A DNA stretch of 40,594 nt from Rhodospirillaceae bacterium. GTDB taxonomy: Bacteria; Pseudomonadota; Alphaproteobacteria; GCA-2721365. Position 1 is the first letter of the stretch, and every line of letters starts with the position of its first letter. The stretch covers positions 1-40,594 of the forward strand of contig PBKC01000064.1 of NCBI GenBank assembly GCA_002721365.1, written 5' to 3'. Below are positions 18,290 through 27,919 of the stretch, piece by piece. The position numbers and the translations under genes were made by a program. The notes beneath the pieces are model-generated. The model had not been told where the DNA came from. It searched no databases and was given only the letters and a program-made list of their open reading frames with translations.

Positions 18290-18673
18290 TCACGTTATTA
18301 CCATTATTATTGAAACGATTCCCGTAATACTAAGGATAAAACATCCAATCTGAATGATCGCTATAGCAAATATCTTGATTCGGGCGTCGTGAATATAATC
18401 CTCCACTACGACCCGAAGGCCGAGGGCCATATGGTAAAAGGCGGCAACGACGAAGACCACCATCACAACCGTATTGAACGGCGACCGAAGCCAGACGACG
18501 AAGGTCGAGTGGTCGCCGCCGGTCAGCGCCAGAAGCGATCCAACGAACCAGATCGTCAGCGGCACCAGCGCCATCGCCGTTACTCGCTGCGCCCACCAGT
18601 GTGCCGCGCCTTCTTTAGCGGAACCGAGTCCCCGCGCCTCTGCCAGCGGTGTGCGTGTTCGCCTGCCTCTCAT
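18290..18673 (-). CDS. sdhD: Succinate dehydrogenase membrane anchor subunit
   Basis: The 127-residue protein has three transmembrane helices and the SdhD signature HMALGLRVVVEDYIHD (heme b and quinone region), with GAAHWWAQRVTAMALVPL at the N-terminus. It anchors the SdhAB catalytic dimer and binds quinone with SdhC. The start overlaps the sdhC stop (ATGA). It is followed not by sdhA, as in the usual alphaproteobacterial sdhCDAB order, but by the CBS gene. Confidence 0.93.
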   Translation of the reverse strand: MRGRRTRTPLAEARGLGSAKEGAAHWWAQRVTAMALVPLTIWFVGSLLALTGGDHSTFVVWLRSPFNTVVMVVFVVAAFYHMALGLRVVVEDYIHDARIKIFAIAIIQIGCFILSITGIVSIIMVIT

Positions 18674-19068
18674 ATGCCTGCGCCCATGAAGAACAGCCCG
18701 GTAAGCCAGGTCACCAGGGTCAGGGTCGTGCTCGCGGCCACGACCGTCCAGCCAGAGGCATATATTGCCGTCAGTTCGAATCCGTAACCGGCATCCCAGC
18801 AGAGGTGCCGGATACCGTTACAGAGGTGATAAAAGAGCGAAAACGTCCAGCCGAACAACAGGGCCTGACCCAGCCAGGAACGCACGAGGTCGAGCAAGGC
18901 GTGGTATGCGGCGGGACCCGCGGCGCCGGCAACAAGCCAGGCCACCAACAGCAACGATCCGGCGCTCAGGACGATGCCGGTGAGCCGATGCATGATGGAA
19001 AGCACCGAGGTGAGCTGCGGCCGGTAGATCTGGAGGTCCGGTGACAGCGGACGTTTGTCGTGCGTCAT
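18670..19068 (-). CDS. sdhC: Succinate dehydrogenase cytochrome b556 subunit
   Basis: The 132-residue protein shows the SdhC signature RPLSPDLQIYRPQLTSVLSI then HRLTGIVL, three transmembrane helices, and the heme-ligand segment FYHLCNGIRHLCWDAG. It is a normal-length SdhC. It lies 4 nt after sdhB and overlaps sdhD. The N-terminal residues fit mitochondrial-type SdhC of alphaproteobacteria. Confidence 0.95.
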   Translation of the reverse strand: MTHDKRPLSPDLQIYRPQLTSVLSIMHRLTGIVLSAGSLLLVAWLVAGAAGPAAYHALLDLVRSWLGQALLFGWTFSLFYHLCNGIRHLCWDAGYGFELTAIYASGWTVVAASTTLTLVTWLTGLFFMGAGI

Positions 19069-19072
19069 GAGC

Positions 19073-19912
19073 TCAGCTCTTGCGCTGGATGACCATCTTC
19101 TTGATCTCGGCGATCGCTTTGCCGGGATTCAGCCCCTTCGGGCAGGTCCGGGTGCAGTTGAGGATGGTGTGGCAGCGATAGAGCCGGAACGGGTCTTCGA
19201 GGTCGTCGAGACGCTTGCCGGTCGCTTCGTCACGACTATCGGCCAGCCATCGCCAGGCCTGCAGAAGGACGGCGGGACCCAGGAAACGATTGCCGTTCCA
19301 CCAGTGGCTGGGACACCCTGCCGTGCAGCAGAAGCACAGGATGCACTCGTAATAGCCATCGAGCCGCTCCCGCTCTTCGGGCGACTGAAGCCGTTCTCGG
19401 TCCGGCGCGGGCGTGTCCGTCTGGAGCCAGGGTTCGATGGACGCGTACTGCGCATAGAGGTGTGTGAGGTCGGGAACAAGATCCTTGATGACGCGGAGGT
19501 GATTGAGGGGATAGACCGTGGCCGGCGCCGCTGTGTCCGAGATGAAGCGCGTGCACGCCAGCCAGTTCGTTCCGTCGATGTTCATGGCGCAAGATCCGCA
19601 GATGCCCTCGCGGCATGACCGACGGAACGTGAGCGTCGAGTCTATCTCGTTCTTGATCTTGATGAGGGCATCGAGAACCATGGGGCCGCACGTGTCCAGG
19701 TCGACCTCGTATGTGTCGATACGAGGATTCGCGCCAGTCTCGGGATCATACCGGTAGACGTCGAAGCGCTTCACGTGCTTCGCGTCAGACGGCGCTGGCC
19801 AGAACTTGCCGCGAGCGATCCGGGAGGCGGTGTCCACGCCGAAGCCCCTCGGAACCGGGAACCGTTTCAGCAGCGTGGCGCGGGGCACCTGATTGGACGA
19901 TCGGATGAGCAT
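19073..19912 (-). CDS. sdhB: Succinate dehydrogenase/fumarate reductase iron-sulfur subunit
   Basis: SdhB relays electrons between the flavoprotein and the quinone site. The 279-residue protein has the 2Fe-2S ligands C100, C105, C108 and C120 ([10 protein letters not shown]), the 4Fe-4S motif C190[10 protein letters not shown]200 and the 3Fe-4S region [17 protein letters not shown]. It carries about 20 extra N-terminal residues compared with typical SdhB. No sdhA is next to it, so its flavoprotein partner must be encoded elsewhere, or this is a partial duplicate of a complete operon. Confidence 0.95.
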   Translation of the reverse strand: MLIRSSNQVPRATLLKRFPVPRGFGVDTASRIARGKFWPAPSDAKHVKRFDVYRYDPETGANPRIDTYEVDLDTCGPMVLDALIKIKNEIDSTLTFRRSCREGICGSCAMNIDGTNWLACTRFISDTAAPATVYPLNHLRVIKDLVPDLTHLYAQYASIEPWLQTDTPAPDRERLQSPEERERLDGYYECILCFCCTAGCPSHWWNGNRFLGPAVLLQAWRWLADSRDEATGKRLDDLEDPFRLYRCHTILNCTRTCPKGLNPGKAIAEIKKMVIQRKS

Positions 19913-19927
19913 ACCGGACTTTCTCTT

Positions 19928-20110
19928 TCAGCGGGTCGTGCTGGTCGTCTTCTTTGTTACCGCGCCGCCTTCGTTCTCCCATCTGTCCAGGCAAAAACAT
20001 GACGCCGGGGCGGCGTCCTTTTGGACGAATAGCCTGTGGGCACCATCTTTCCTTTCAAAACCCCTATGCTTACCGTCCGCTTTCTCCGCTGTTACGAAAT
20101 TCGTTTTCAT
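19928..20110 (-). CDS. Small 60-aa ORF upstream of sdhB, unknown
   Basis: The ORF reads MKTNFVTAEKADGKHRGFER and ends KKTTSTTR. It is charged, with two cysteines close together (SCFC). A strong GGAGGAG ribosome-binding site lies about 7 nt before this ATG (a second ATG directly precedes it). It ends 15 nt before sdhB on the same strand. I do not recognise a family. The ribosome-binding site is the main support; it could also be a short leader ORF that couples sdhB translation. Confidence 0.45.
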   Translation of the reverse strand: MKTNFVTAEKADGKHRGFERKDGAHRLFVQKDAAPASCFCLDRWENEGGAVTKKTTSTTR

Positions 20111-20180
20111 CATGATCTCCTCCACGACCGCGCTTCGGCTCACCCGCCGATCTGATAACCTTCACCGGCCCTTGGTCCGA

Positions 20181-20507
20181 TCACTCGAGGAGGATCGTCA
20201 GCAGCAATGACGAGTCCTCGATCCCCTTCACGGAATGCGATTCACCGCCATCCAGATAAACCCACTCGTTGGCTTTCAATTCGATCGTGGAATCGCCCAA
20301 GCCAATCTCCACGCGTCCTTCCAGGCAGTGCAGCGTGATGTTCCCGGAGACTTCGTGGGCAGGGATTTCCGAGCCGGCACGTACGATCAGACGGATGGCT
20401 TCGAAATGATCGGACTTGATGATGGCGGCCGACTTCGTCTCTTTCAGCTTCGAGCCCAGCGGTTGAAGATCCACGACCTCGCCAGGCTTCGCGTGATGCA
20501 GCGCCAT
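20181..20507 (-). CDS. Cupin-domain protein
   Basis: The 108-residue protein is a single small cupin barrel: IPAHEVSGNITLHCLEGRVEIGLG forms motif 1 and LDGGESHSVKGIEDSSLLLTI motif 2, with histidines at HEV, LHC and SHS that could bind metal. The start is preceded by AAGGAAACCATT. It belongs to the NO-response run between the hemerythrin-like gene and the small ORF. Substrate unknown; small cupins near hemerythrin and NnrS genes are common in denitrifiers. Confidence 0.85.
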   Translation of the reverse strand: MALHHAKPGEVVDLQPLGSKLKETKSAAIIKSDHFEAIRLIVRAGSEIPAHEVSGNITLHCLEGRVEIGLGDSTIELKANEWVYLDGGESHSVKGIEDSSLLLTILLE

Positions 20508-20556
20508 AATGGTTTCCTTTCCTCGGTTCTAAAATCTGCTTTGATCGGCGTGACGT

Positions 20557-21132
20557 TTACGGCTCATCCAGCGCACTGAAGAGGATCCGGTAGCGCTGAT
20601 CGATGGGGCTTTGGGTCAGTGGATCCGAAGCGTCTGCGAAACGCGGCGCGATTTCCCGCCAATCCTCGGGCAACAGATGACCCCTGAGCGCGGGAAAGAA
20701 GTTAGCCTCTTCCCAGTCGAGATGCCGCCGGTAATCATCGACGAGTATCCGGCCCATTTCCACGAGACGTGCCCGCGAATACTCCGCATCACGCTCCACC
20801 TCTTCGAATACTTTCACCACTTCACCAGTCGTGCGGGCCAGACGCAAGTGCAGCTCCTCCAGCTCTGCGCAAGCGCCCGCTTCCGGCGGAGCGCGCCGTT
20901 GCAGCAACTCGAGCAGTGCGTCCTCGCGCGGATGATGCCAGCGATCGAGGTATTCCTGACAATAGGCGATGCTGCCCTCGAGGATCTCGTAGTCCGGCCG
21001 CTCCGCACGCTCGAAGCGATCGAGTTGCGCTTCGAAACACGAGAGCATCCCACGGATACGGCCGTGTTCGTCGGTCAATTGCTGGATGGGTTGTGTCATC
21101 GTTCTCTTCCGATAGGATTGCTCGCTGGGCAT
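20557..21132 (-). CDS. Hemerythrin-like HHE-domain protein
   Basis: The 191-residue protein has an HHE cation-binding four-helix bundle: LTDEHGRIR, DRWHHPREDALLELL, ELHLRLART and HLDWEEANFFPAL provide the histidine/glutamate ligands of a probable di-iron site. The ATG at 21132 is supported by GAGGAGAAAG 6-8 nt upstream; an inner ATG (MTQPIQ) is the alternative. Hemerythrin-like proteins in this setting bind NO or oxygen or help iron-sulfur repair, here alongside RIC and NnrS. Confidence 0.9.
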   Translation of the reverse strand: MPSEQSYRKRTMTQPIQQLTDEHGRIRGMLSCFEAQLDRFERAERPDYEILEGSIAYCQEYLDRWHHPREDALLELLQRRAPPEAGACAELEELHLRLARTTGEVVKVFEEVERDAEYSRARLVEMGRILVDDYRRHLDWEEANFFPALRGHLLPEDWREIAPRFADASDPLTQSPIDQRYRILFSALDEP

Positions 21133-21164
21133 CTTTCTTTCTCCTCGTTATCTGTATTGTGCCC

Positions 21165-22358
21165 TCAATGTGATTGTCGGGGCCGCACCAGGAGCGGGCC
21201 GAACAACATGGCAAAACCAGCAAACGCGGCGATCCAGGCCGTGGCGGCGAGATGCAAGAGGGCGTCCGGAGCCAGGCCGAGGCTCGAGGCGATGCGCGAG
21301 ATCGCGGCTGCAATCACACAGAGATAAACGAGCCCGATGCCCCAAGTGGCGTGGAGCGGCTTCCCGACATGGCCGAGGCTGGCCCGCGTCATCACGGCGA
21401 GGGTCATCACGCCGATCGCGCCTGTGGTCCAGGCATGGATAGCGGCGCTCGCCGGAACCGTGGTGGGCGAGAGCGTGGCCCAGCCCACCGCGAGGAACCC
21501 CAGCGGCACGAACGCATATCCGACATGCAGGATCAGCACGAGCGGCTCGGCAGATGTCCGGTATCCGGCCCACCGGGCCAACCGCCAGGCATGCAGACCG
21601 CCCGCTGCCAAGCATAGAATGCCCGTCCCGGTTCTGTCGGGGGCGGCGATCCAGAGTACGAGGGCCACGCCGGCGATGACCATGCTCGCGAGATCGAAGC
21701 GGTTGAATGGAGCCGGAAGGCGACCGGGGCGCCGGCGCGCGAGCCAGTTGCGCGTGAAGCTCGGCACGATGCGCCCGCCGATGAGCATGATGAGGAAAAC
21801 CGCCACCGCGATCCCGATGCGGGCACCGTAACCGCTGGACGCGGCTTCGCCCCCAGTAGACTCCGCATGAAACAAGACGTTGCCACCGAAGAACAGGGCG
21901 ACCAGGATCAAGACCTTCAGGTTCCGCCAGTTTCGCCCGGAGATGACCTCGCGGCCGATGACGAGACTCAGAAGTGCCAGAAAGGAAAGATCGACGACCG
22001 CGGCGACGATCGGCCCAAGCTGGAGGGAGAACAGAACGGCGACACGCCCTGCCAGCCAGGACAGCACCAAGACGAGAAGCGGCATGCCCGTCACAGGCAG
22101 GCGTCCGGTCCAGTTCGGCACCGCCGTTAGAAGAAACCCCGCGACGACCGCCGGGAGGTAACCGTAGAGCAGCTCGTGGACGTGCCAGGCGATCGGGTCG
22201 AACGCGGTGGGCAAAGCCAGACACCCTGTCAGCATCGCGATCCAGACGACCATCGCGACCGCTGACCAGAGACTCGCGGACAGGAACAGCGGACGGAACC
22301 CGTAACTCAGGATCGCTGGGCCGGAATAGGTTCTGATCCGTTCGGCCGATGTGCTCAT
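21165..22358 (-). CDS. nnrS: NnrS family heme-copper membrane protein
   Basis: The 397-residue protein has about twelve transmembrane helices and the NnrS hallmarks YGFRPLFLSASLWSAVAM near the N-terminus, WHVHELLYGY, GGRIVPSFTRNWL and AIHAWTTGAIGVMTLAVMTRASLGH. NnrS proteins relieve NO stress, apparently by preventing iron-NO complex formation, and are classical NsrR/Nnr targets. It lies 36 nt after the AhpD-like gene, within the run controlled by operator C. Confidence 0.97.
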   Translation of the reverse strand: MSTSAERIRTYSGPAILSYGFRPLFLSASLWSAVAMVVWIAMLTGCLALPTAFDPIAWHVHELLYGYLPAVVAGFLLTAVPNWTGRLPVTGMPLLVLVLSWLAGRVAVLFSLQLGPIVAAVVDLSFLALLSLVIGREVISGRNWRNLKVLILVALFFGGNVLFHAESTGGEAASSGYGARIGIAVAVFLIMLIGGRIVPSFTRNWLARRRPGRLPAPFNRFDLASMVIAGVALVLWIAAPDRTGTGILCLAAGGLHAWRLARWAGYRTSAEPLVLILHVGYAFVPLGFLAVGWATLSPTTVPASAAIHAWTTGAIGVMTLAVMTRASLGHVGKPLHATWGIGLVYLCVIAAAISRIASSLGLAPDALLHLAATAWIAAFAGFAMLFGPLLVRPRQSH

Positions 22359-22394
22359 CGTCGCGCCCCTGATCTCGGCCCCTGTTTGAAGAGC

Positions 22395-22748
22395 CTAGTT
22401 GCTTGCCTTGTTCCGAGCGTCCTCGTCGTCGAGCGTCGTCAGGGCGAGTGCGGAATGGGCGTACGCCCCGCCGGCCCGCATCTCGGCGGCGACCCAGATC
22501 GCCTCCATGATCTCCTCCGGTGTTGCGCCTTCCTTTGTGGCGGCCTTCGTGTGCCCCTGGATGCAGTACGGACATTGCGTCACGTGGGCCACCGCCACTG
22601 CGATCAACTGCTTGGTCTTGCGCGACAGCGCGCCATCTTGAAAGACCGTTTTGCTGAACGCGCGGAACGCCGCCTCCGCGTCCGGCGCCAGGTCACGACG
22701 CCTGTCGGCGAGCGCCTTGTTCGGCCTGGGATAAAGCGTCTCATTCAT
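22395..22748 (-). CDS. AhpD-like carboxymuconolactone decarboxylase family protein
   Basis: The 117-residue protein has the AhpD-type active site CPYCIQGHTKAA (CxxC with nearby His) and the family helix ALSRKTKQLIAVAVAHVTQ. Such proteins are small thiol peroxidase-type enzymes or their reductants. The ATG overlaps the RIC stop (ATGA), which settles the start over the longer open frame. Its placement suggests defence against nitrosative or peroxide stress. Confidence 0.9.
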   Translation of the reverse strand: MNETLYPRPNKALADRRRDLAPDAEAAFRAFSKTVFQDGALSRKTKQLIAVAVAHVTQCPYCIQGHTKAATKEGATPEEIMEAIWVAAEMRAGGAYAHSALALTTLDDEDARNKASN

Positions 22749-23428
22749 GGTGTTGGTATCTCCTGGAACCGCGGGAAGAGGACGTAGTTCTCGAGATGGA
22801 CATGCTCCATCAGATCCTCTGACAGTTTGGCCGTGCCGGTGTAGAGGGCCTGCCAGGAACGGCACGCCTCCCCGGGCGGGGTGAAGTCATTGGTTAGAGC
22901 CTCGAGCCGCCGCAGGTGCTCACCGTGGTCGTTGTGGTCGTGACGCATTTGCGCGATCGGCGCATCGAGGCTCGCCCCGGCGCCGCGGCGCATCGCCGGG
23001 AACAGAATGAGCTCCTCCTTCTTCATGTAAACTTCGAGCTCGCCGCGCATCTGCTGCAGCAGATCTGCGAGCCCGTGCGGCGCTTGCGGATGGTTCGCAT
23101 GTACGGCCTCCACCTTCCGGGCGAGCGCGACGAGCTCTGTCAACTCGCGGCGATGGACCTCATGGAAACGGCTGAGAATGTGATCGATCAACTCGTTCGT
23201 GCCCATGGAAAGCGACGGCGGTGCGTCCGACCCTTCAAGGGCTCGCAGAGCCTCTTCCAGTTCGCTCGCCTTCAAACCGCGCTGACGTGCAGCGTCGGCG
23301 AGCCGGATGTCTCCGCGGCAGCAGAAGTTCACCTTGAACTTGCGGAATACGGCCGTCGCATCGGGCAAGGTCGCGGCGAGCTCGCCGACGGAGAGGCGGT
23401 CCAGGTCAGGATTTGTCTGTGTGATCAT
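22745..23428 (-). CDS. Iron-sulfur cluster repair di-iron protein (RIC/YtfE/ScdA)
   Basis: The protein repairs NO- and oxidant-damaged iron-sulfur clusters. From MITQTNPDLD it has 227 residues: an N-terminal ScdA domain with the CC pair at 36-37 (NFCCRGD) and a hemerythrin domain with HEVHRREL, HANHPQ, RHDHNDHGEHL and EHVHLENYVLFPRF ligands. The ATG at 23428 is chosen for AAGGAAG about 8 nt upstream; a GTG at 23479 overlapping the MOSC stop is the alternative. Confidence 0.95.
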   Translation of the reverse strand: MITQTNPDLDRLSVGELAATLPDATAVFRKFKVNFCCRGDIRLADAARQRGLKASELEEALRALEGSDAPPSLSMGTNELIDHILSRFHEVHRRELTELVALARKVEAVHANHPQAPHGLADLLQQMRGELEVYMKKEELILFPAMRRGAGASLDAPIAQMRHDHNDHGEHLRRLEALTNDFTPPGEACRSWQALYTGTAKLSEDLMEHVHLENYVLFPRFQEIPTP

Positions 23429-23475
23429 GGTCGTTCTTCCTTTAGCTACAGGAGAGATATCCGTTTGATGCTGAC

Positions 23476-24177
23476 TCACTGCACCGCCTGTTCCGGCGTG
23501 TTCAGGCGGCGTGTCCAGTCTTCGACCGAGCAGCGCTCAAGGCGGCGGCGGGCAAGCGCGCGCCAGGCCTCGGTCAGAGGATCCAGGTCCTCCAGTTGCC
23601 GGAGAGCCTCGATATTCAGTGTGTCCCGGTAAAGGACTCCCAGGACGCGGTCGAGCGGCCAGTCCTCGGCCGGACGGTCCACGAGGTCGAGCGTCTCGCC
23701 GGGACCGACCCGGCCTTCTTCCAGGACGCGGTAGTACCAGCCGGTGCGACCGGAGTCCTGGACCCGTCTAGCCATGGCGGCGTACCCGAACCGCTCGTTC
23801 AGTCGCCAGCACGGCTGTCTGGCTTGCGAGACCTGGACCAGCGCCGTGCCGAGACGGTAGACATCGCCGATGCAGACATCGGCCTCGGTCAATCCCCCGG
23901 TCGACAGGTTCTCGCCGAAGGCGCCTTCGCGGTCGAGATGATCTGCGAGTTCCGGCGCTTCCGCTCTCCAGACAGGGTAGTGATCGAAGGCGTAGTGGTG
24001 AAGGGCCTTCTCCGGCCCGCCGTGGTGCATCCTGTCGCCCTGCTCGTCGCCGGTGAGGCCGGCGCGGGAGACGTCGACGGGCTGGTCGACCGGGCGCTTG
24101 AATATCCCGCTCGCCACGCCCCGCCGGCCGAGCGGGGCGGTCTTGCCAACCAGAATGGCGCGTATCGTCGTCCTCAT
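23476..24177 (-). CDS. MOSC domain protein (YiiM-like)
   Basis: The 233-residue protein has MOSC-fold features: HHGGPEKALHHYAFDHYPVW, GAFGENLSTGGLTEADVCIGD and VSQARQPCWRLNERF, where the cysteine is the conserved sulfur or molybdenum cofactor ligand. YiiM-type MOSC proteins use Moco to reduce N-hydroxylated or related compounds. The ATG overlaps the upstream stop (ATGA); the longer frame lacks support. A molybdoenzyme acting on nitrogen-oxide stress products is plausible here but inferred. Confidence 0.92.
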   Translation of the reverse strand: MRTTIRAILVGKTAPLGRRGVASGIFKRPVDQPVDVSRAGLTGDEQGDRMHHGGPEKALHHYAFDHYPVWRAEAPELADHLDREGAFGENLSTGGLTEADVCIGDVYRLGTALVQVSQARQPCWRLNERFGYAAMARRVQDSGRTGWYYRVLEEGRVGPGETLDLVDRPAEDWPLDRVLGVLYRDTLNIEALRQLEDLDPLTEAWRALARRRLERCSVEDWTRRLNTPEQAVQ

Positions 24178-24875
24178 GCTGCCCCGTCCTCCGGGATCGG
24201 CGCAGGGACGACGATCTCGTCCTCGGTCACCACCGCATCCATTGGGATGTCGTGCCACTGAGGATAGATTGTCGGAATCGCCGCCAGGATATAGCCCACC
24301 CCGAAGACCCGCGGACGTTTCTCCATGGCGCCCAGCGTGCGGTCATAGAAGCCGCCACCGTAGCCGAGGCGGTAGCAGAATTGGTCGAAGCCGACCACGG
24401 GCGCGATCACCACATCCGGCACCACGGTCTCGGCGTTCTCCCTCGGGACCGGGATGTTCCACACACCGCGCGCCAGCGGATCGCCCGGCGACCAGGCACG
24501 GAAGACGAGCGGCCGGCCGTGCGCGACCACCGCGGGCAAGGCGCAGCGCGCGCCCCGCGAGGTCAGCCTCTCCAGGAACGCGCGCAGGTTCGGCTCACCG
24601 CGGAAGGGCCAGTAGGCGCTGACGATCTGTCCGTCGACATGCCCGATGGCCGCCTCGAGGCATTCCGAGATCCGCGTATCATGCCGGCGGCGGGCCGCGG
24701 TGGCCATCGCCAGGCGGTCTCCGATCAGGCGTGCCCGCTCGGCCTTGCGCCAGCGCTTCACGTCCGTGCGCTGCCGGGCGTCGGTGGTATCGGAGATCCT
24801 GATATACGCCGGGTCCACCTCGTGCATGAAGCAGGGCGGCGAGGCGAATGTCCCGGTGTAATCGTGGTCCTCCAT
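24174..24875 (-). CDS. 5-formyltetrahydrofolate cyclo-ligase-like protein with N-terminal extension
   Basis: The C-terminal part is a 5-FCL domain (IVSAYWPFRGEPNLRAFL, VPDVVIAPVVGFD, YRLGYGGGFYDRTL), the enzyme fold that closes 5-formyl-THF with ATP. The first ~50 residues are an extension with CFMHEVDPAY and KRWRKAER, also found alone in the 50-aa ORF at 27162. The frame runs up through operator C to 24941, so earlier starts would place the coding region inside the operator. I chose ATG 24875 with AAGG about 6 nt upstream; 24893 to 24911 remain possible. First gene of the twelve-gene run. Confidence 0.85.
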   Translation of the reverse strand: MEDHDYTGTFASPPCFMHEVDPAYIRISDTTDARQRTDVKRWRKAERARLIGDRLAMATAARRRHDTRISECLEAAIGHVDGQIVSAYWPFRGEPNLRAFLERLTSRGARCALPAVVAHGRPLVFRAWSPGDPLARGVWNIPVPRENAETVVPDVVIAPVVGFDQFCYRLGYGGGFYDRTLGAMEKRPRVFGVGYILAAIPTIYPQWHDIPMDAVVTEDEIVVPAPIPEDGAA

Positions 24876-24911
24876 CTTCGCCTTACGTTTCATCTGTACC
24901 ATGGCCATCAT

Positions 24912-24936
24912 AAAGAGGTATATTATATACTTATTT
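24912..24936. promoter_or_regulatory. NsrR-type palindromic operator, site C
   Basis: AAAGAGGTAT-ATTAT-ATACTTATTT. Arms match at 8 of 10 positions with a 5-base spacer. It sits directly before the 5-FCL/MOSC/RIC/NnrS run and could also act on the divergent DUF488 remnant. The AT-rich core is consistent with overlapping a promoter. Confidence 0.75.
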
Positions 24937-25103
24937 AACACGCCACGCTACGGATTTCCAGTGCCTGCCATAGACGCCGCCATGCGCAAATCGCAGTCAA
25001 CGAGATCGAACCGCAGGGATGTCGACCGCATGCCGGTCGCCAGGGATGGGGGATGCGGCACAGCACGGTGCGTCGAGCACGCCAAGACTGGCGGGGCAGA
25101 CAC

Positions 25104-25236
25104 ATGCGGGAGATCAGGATCAAACATCGCTGCGACGAAGCAGCGAGAGACGAGGGTTTCGCGTCTTGGTGGATCGGATCTGGTCGAGGGGCGTTCCGAG
25201 GGATGGCGCAGTCACCGAATATCTGTCGCCACTAAA
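25104..25236 (+). pseudogene. DUF488 family gene remnant, frameshifted and truncated
   Basis: From ATG 25104 the frame gives MREIRIKHRCDEAARDEG, the N-terminus of DUF488 proteins. At about 25155 the similarity moves to the next frame: FRVLVDRIWSRGVPRDGA, the family's LVDRxWPRG motif. Soon after, the similarity ends (VTEYLSPLN). One frameshift plus loss of the C-terminal ~70 residues makes this a pseudogene. DUF488 genes often accompany NO-stress genes. The rest of 24937-25257 shows nothing else recognisable. Confidence 0.7.
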
Positions 25237-25257
25237 TGTCTTCGCTTTCTTCGCTTA

Positions 25258-25602
25258 TTAATTTCGGCTTTGAAACTCTTCGGGAGCCTGGTCACGGCGC
25301 TCGTGCTTGCCGTAGTCGCGCATCACATGCGCAACGCGCAGCCTATAGTTCGCAAACACCCCACCCCGCCCCTTGGCTTGAGCCGCTAGATGGGCGGCGT
25401 GATTACGCCATTGGGCGACGGCCTCTTCGTCACGAAAAAATGACAAGGCAAGGTATTTTCCCGGTTCGTAGATACTCTCAAACCGTTCGACGGAGATAAA
25501 ACCTTCGATCTTCTCGAGCTCGGAGCGGAGCAGGTGCGCTTCGTCGAGGTATTCTTCCACTCGGTCCTTTGCGGGCCAGATCTCGAAAATTACGGCAATC
25601 AT
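25258..25602 (-). CDS. Antibiotic biosynthesis monooxygenase (ABM) domain protein
   Basis: The 114-residue protein is a single ABM ferredoxin-like fold: MIAVIFEIWPAKDRVEEYLDEA, LEKIEGFISVERFESI, LALSFFRDEEAVAQWRNHAAH. The family includes heme-degrading and quinol monooxygenases as well as proteins without known activity. It lies 61 nt after gdhA on the same strand and may be cotranscribed. The C-terminal tail is charged and unusual. Confidence 0.85.
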   Translation of the reverse strand: MIAVIFEIWPAKDRVEEYLDEAHLLRSELEKIEGFISVERFESIYEPGKYLALSFFRDEEAVAQWRNHAAHLAAQAKGRGGVFANYRLRVAHVMRDYGKHERRDQAPEEFQSRN

Positions 25603-25663
25603 ATTGTCCTCGCTTTCTCAACGTATAGAGCCCACGAGCCCGAGCGATACCAATCGTGATTGT

Positions 25664-27310
<1,647 letters not shown>

Positions 27311-27314
<4 letters not shown>

Positions 27315-27808
27315 GCAGGCTGCTCCGTCTCGCCGGATGTGTTATCCGGCAGAACGACCCGTGCGTCTGGGCGCCGCAAGCGCTGTCCCTTCGTCAAGAA
27401 GGTGCCGTCCTGCGCGGCGATTCCGAGCTCCAGGCTCTGCGCGATGCGCTCGGCGCGCTCGATGAAGTGCTCGGCAGCGGCGGGCGGGCAGACCTCTTCG
27501 GCGGTCTCCGCGAAAAGCGCGAGCCAGTGGTCGAAGTGCCGGGCGTCCACCGGCAGGGGCAGGTGCTTCTCCATGGGCTGGCCGTGGTAGCGCCCGCTCA
27601 TCAGGGCGACCGAGGACCAGAATGCGCACATACGTTGCAGGTGTGGCTCCCAATCGGCGATTCGGGCGTCGAACACCGGTCCGAGCAGCGCGTCCGCCCG
27701 GACCTTGGCGTAAAAGGCCCGCACGAGACGGTCGATCATCGGCTCGTCGATCCCGGTTCGGGCGACGATATCGGCGACCACCGCCGCTCTGCGTTCCGTT
27801 TGCGTCAT
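27311..27808 (-). CDS. Group III truncated hemoglobin
   Basis: The 165-residue protein has a truncated-globin fold of the third group: FYAKVRADALLGPVFDARI, WEPHLQRMCAFWSSVALMSG, YHGQPMEKHLPLPVDARHFDHWLALF with the likely proximal His in ARHFDHW. Such globins bind oxygen or NO and may detoxify NO. The start is ATG 27808 with GGAGAAGCC upstream; the longer frame to 27847 reads through operator D and is rejected. Operator D lies 10 bp before the start, an ideal position for repression. Confidence 0.93.
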
Positions 27809-27817
27809 GGCTTCTCC

Positions 27818-27842
27818 AAAGAGGTATTTAATATACTTCTTT
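27818..27842. promoter_or_regulatory. NsrR-type palindromic operator, site D
   Basis: AAAGAGGTAT-TTAAT-ATACTTCTTT, the best of the four sites with 9 of 10 arm positions matching and a 5-base spacer. It is 10 bp upstream of the globin start codon. The similarity to sites A-C and the presence of an NsrR gene in the window support the assignment. Confidence 0.8.
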
Positions 27843-27919
27843 AACATGTCACGCCGCTTATTTCCAGCGTAAATGCGGGCATCCCGATGCAGCCCAGAGC
27901 GTTCACAAACATCTGCCTC

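Noticed and set aside
24876..24941. Upstream start for the 5-FCL-like protein
   Set aside because: The extra residues (LNKYIIYLF) are encoded by the NsrR-type palindrome.
27809..27847. Upstream start for the globin
   Set aside because: The extra residues (LKKYIKYLF) come from operator D, and ATG 27808 has a good ribosome-binding site.
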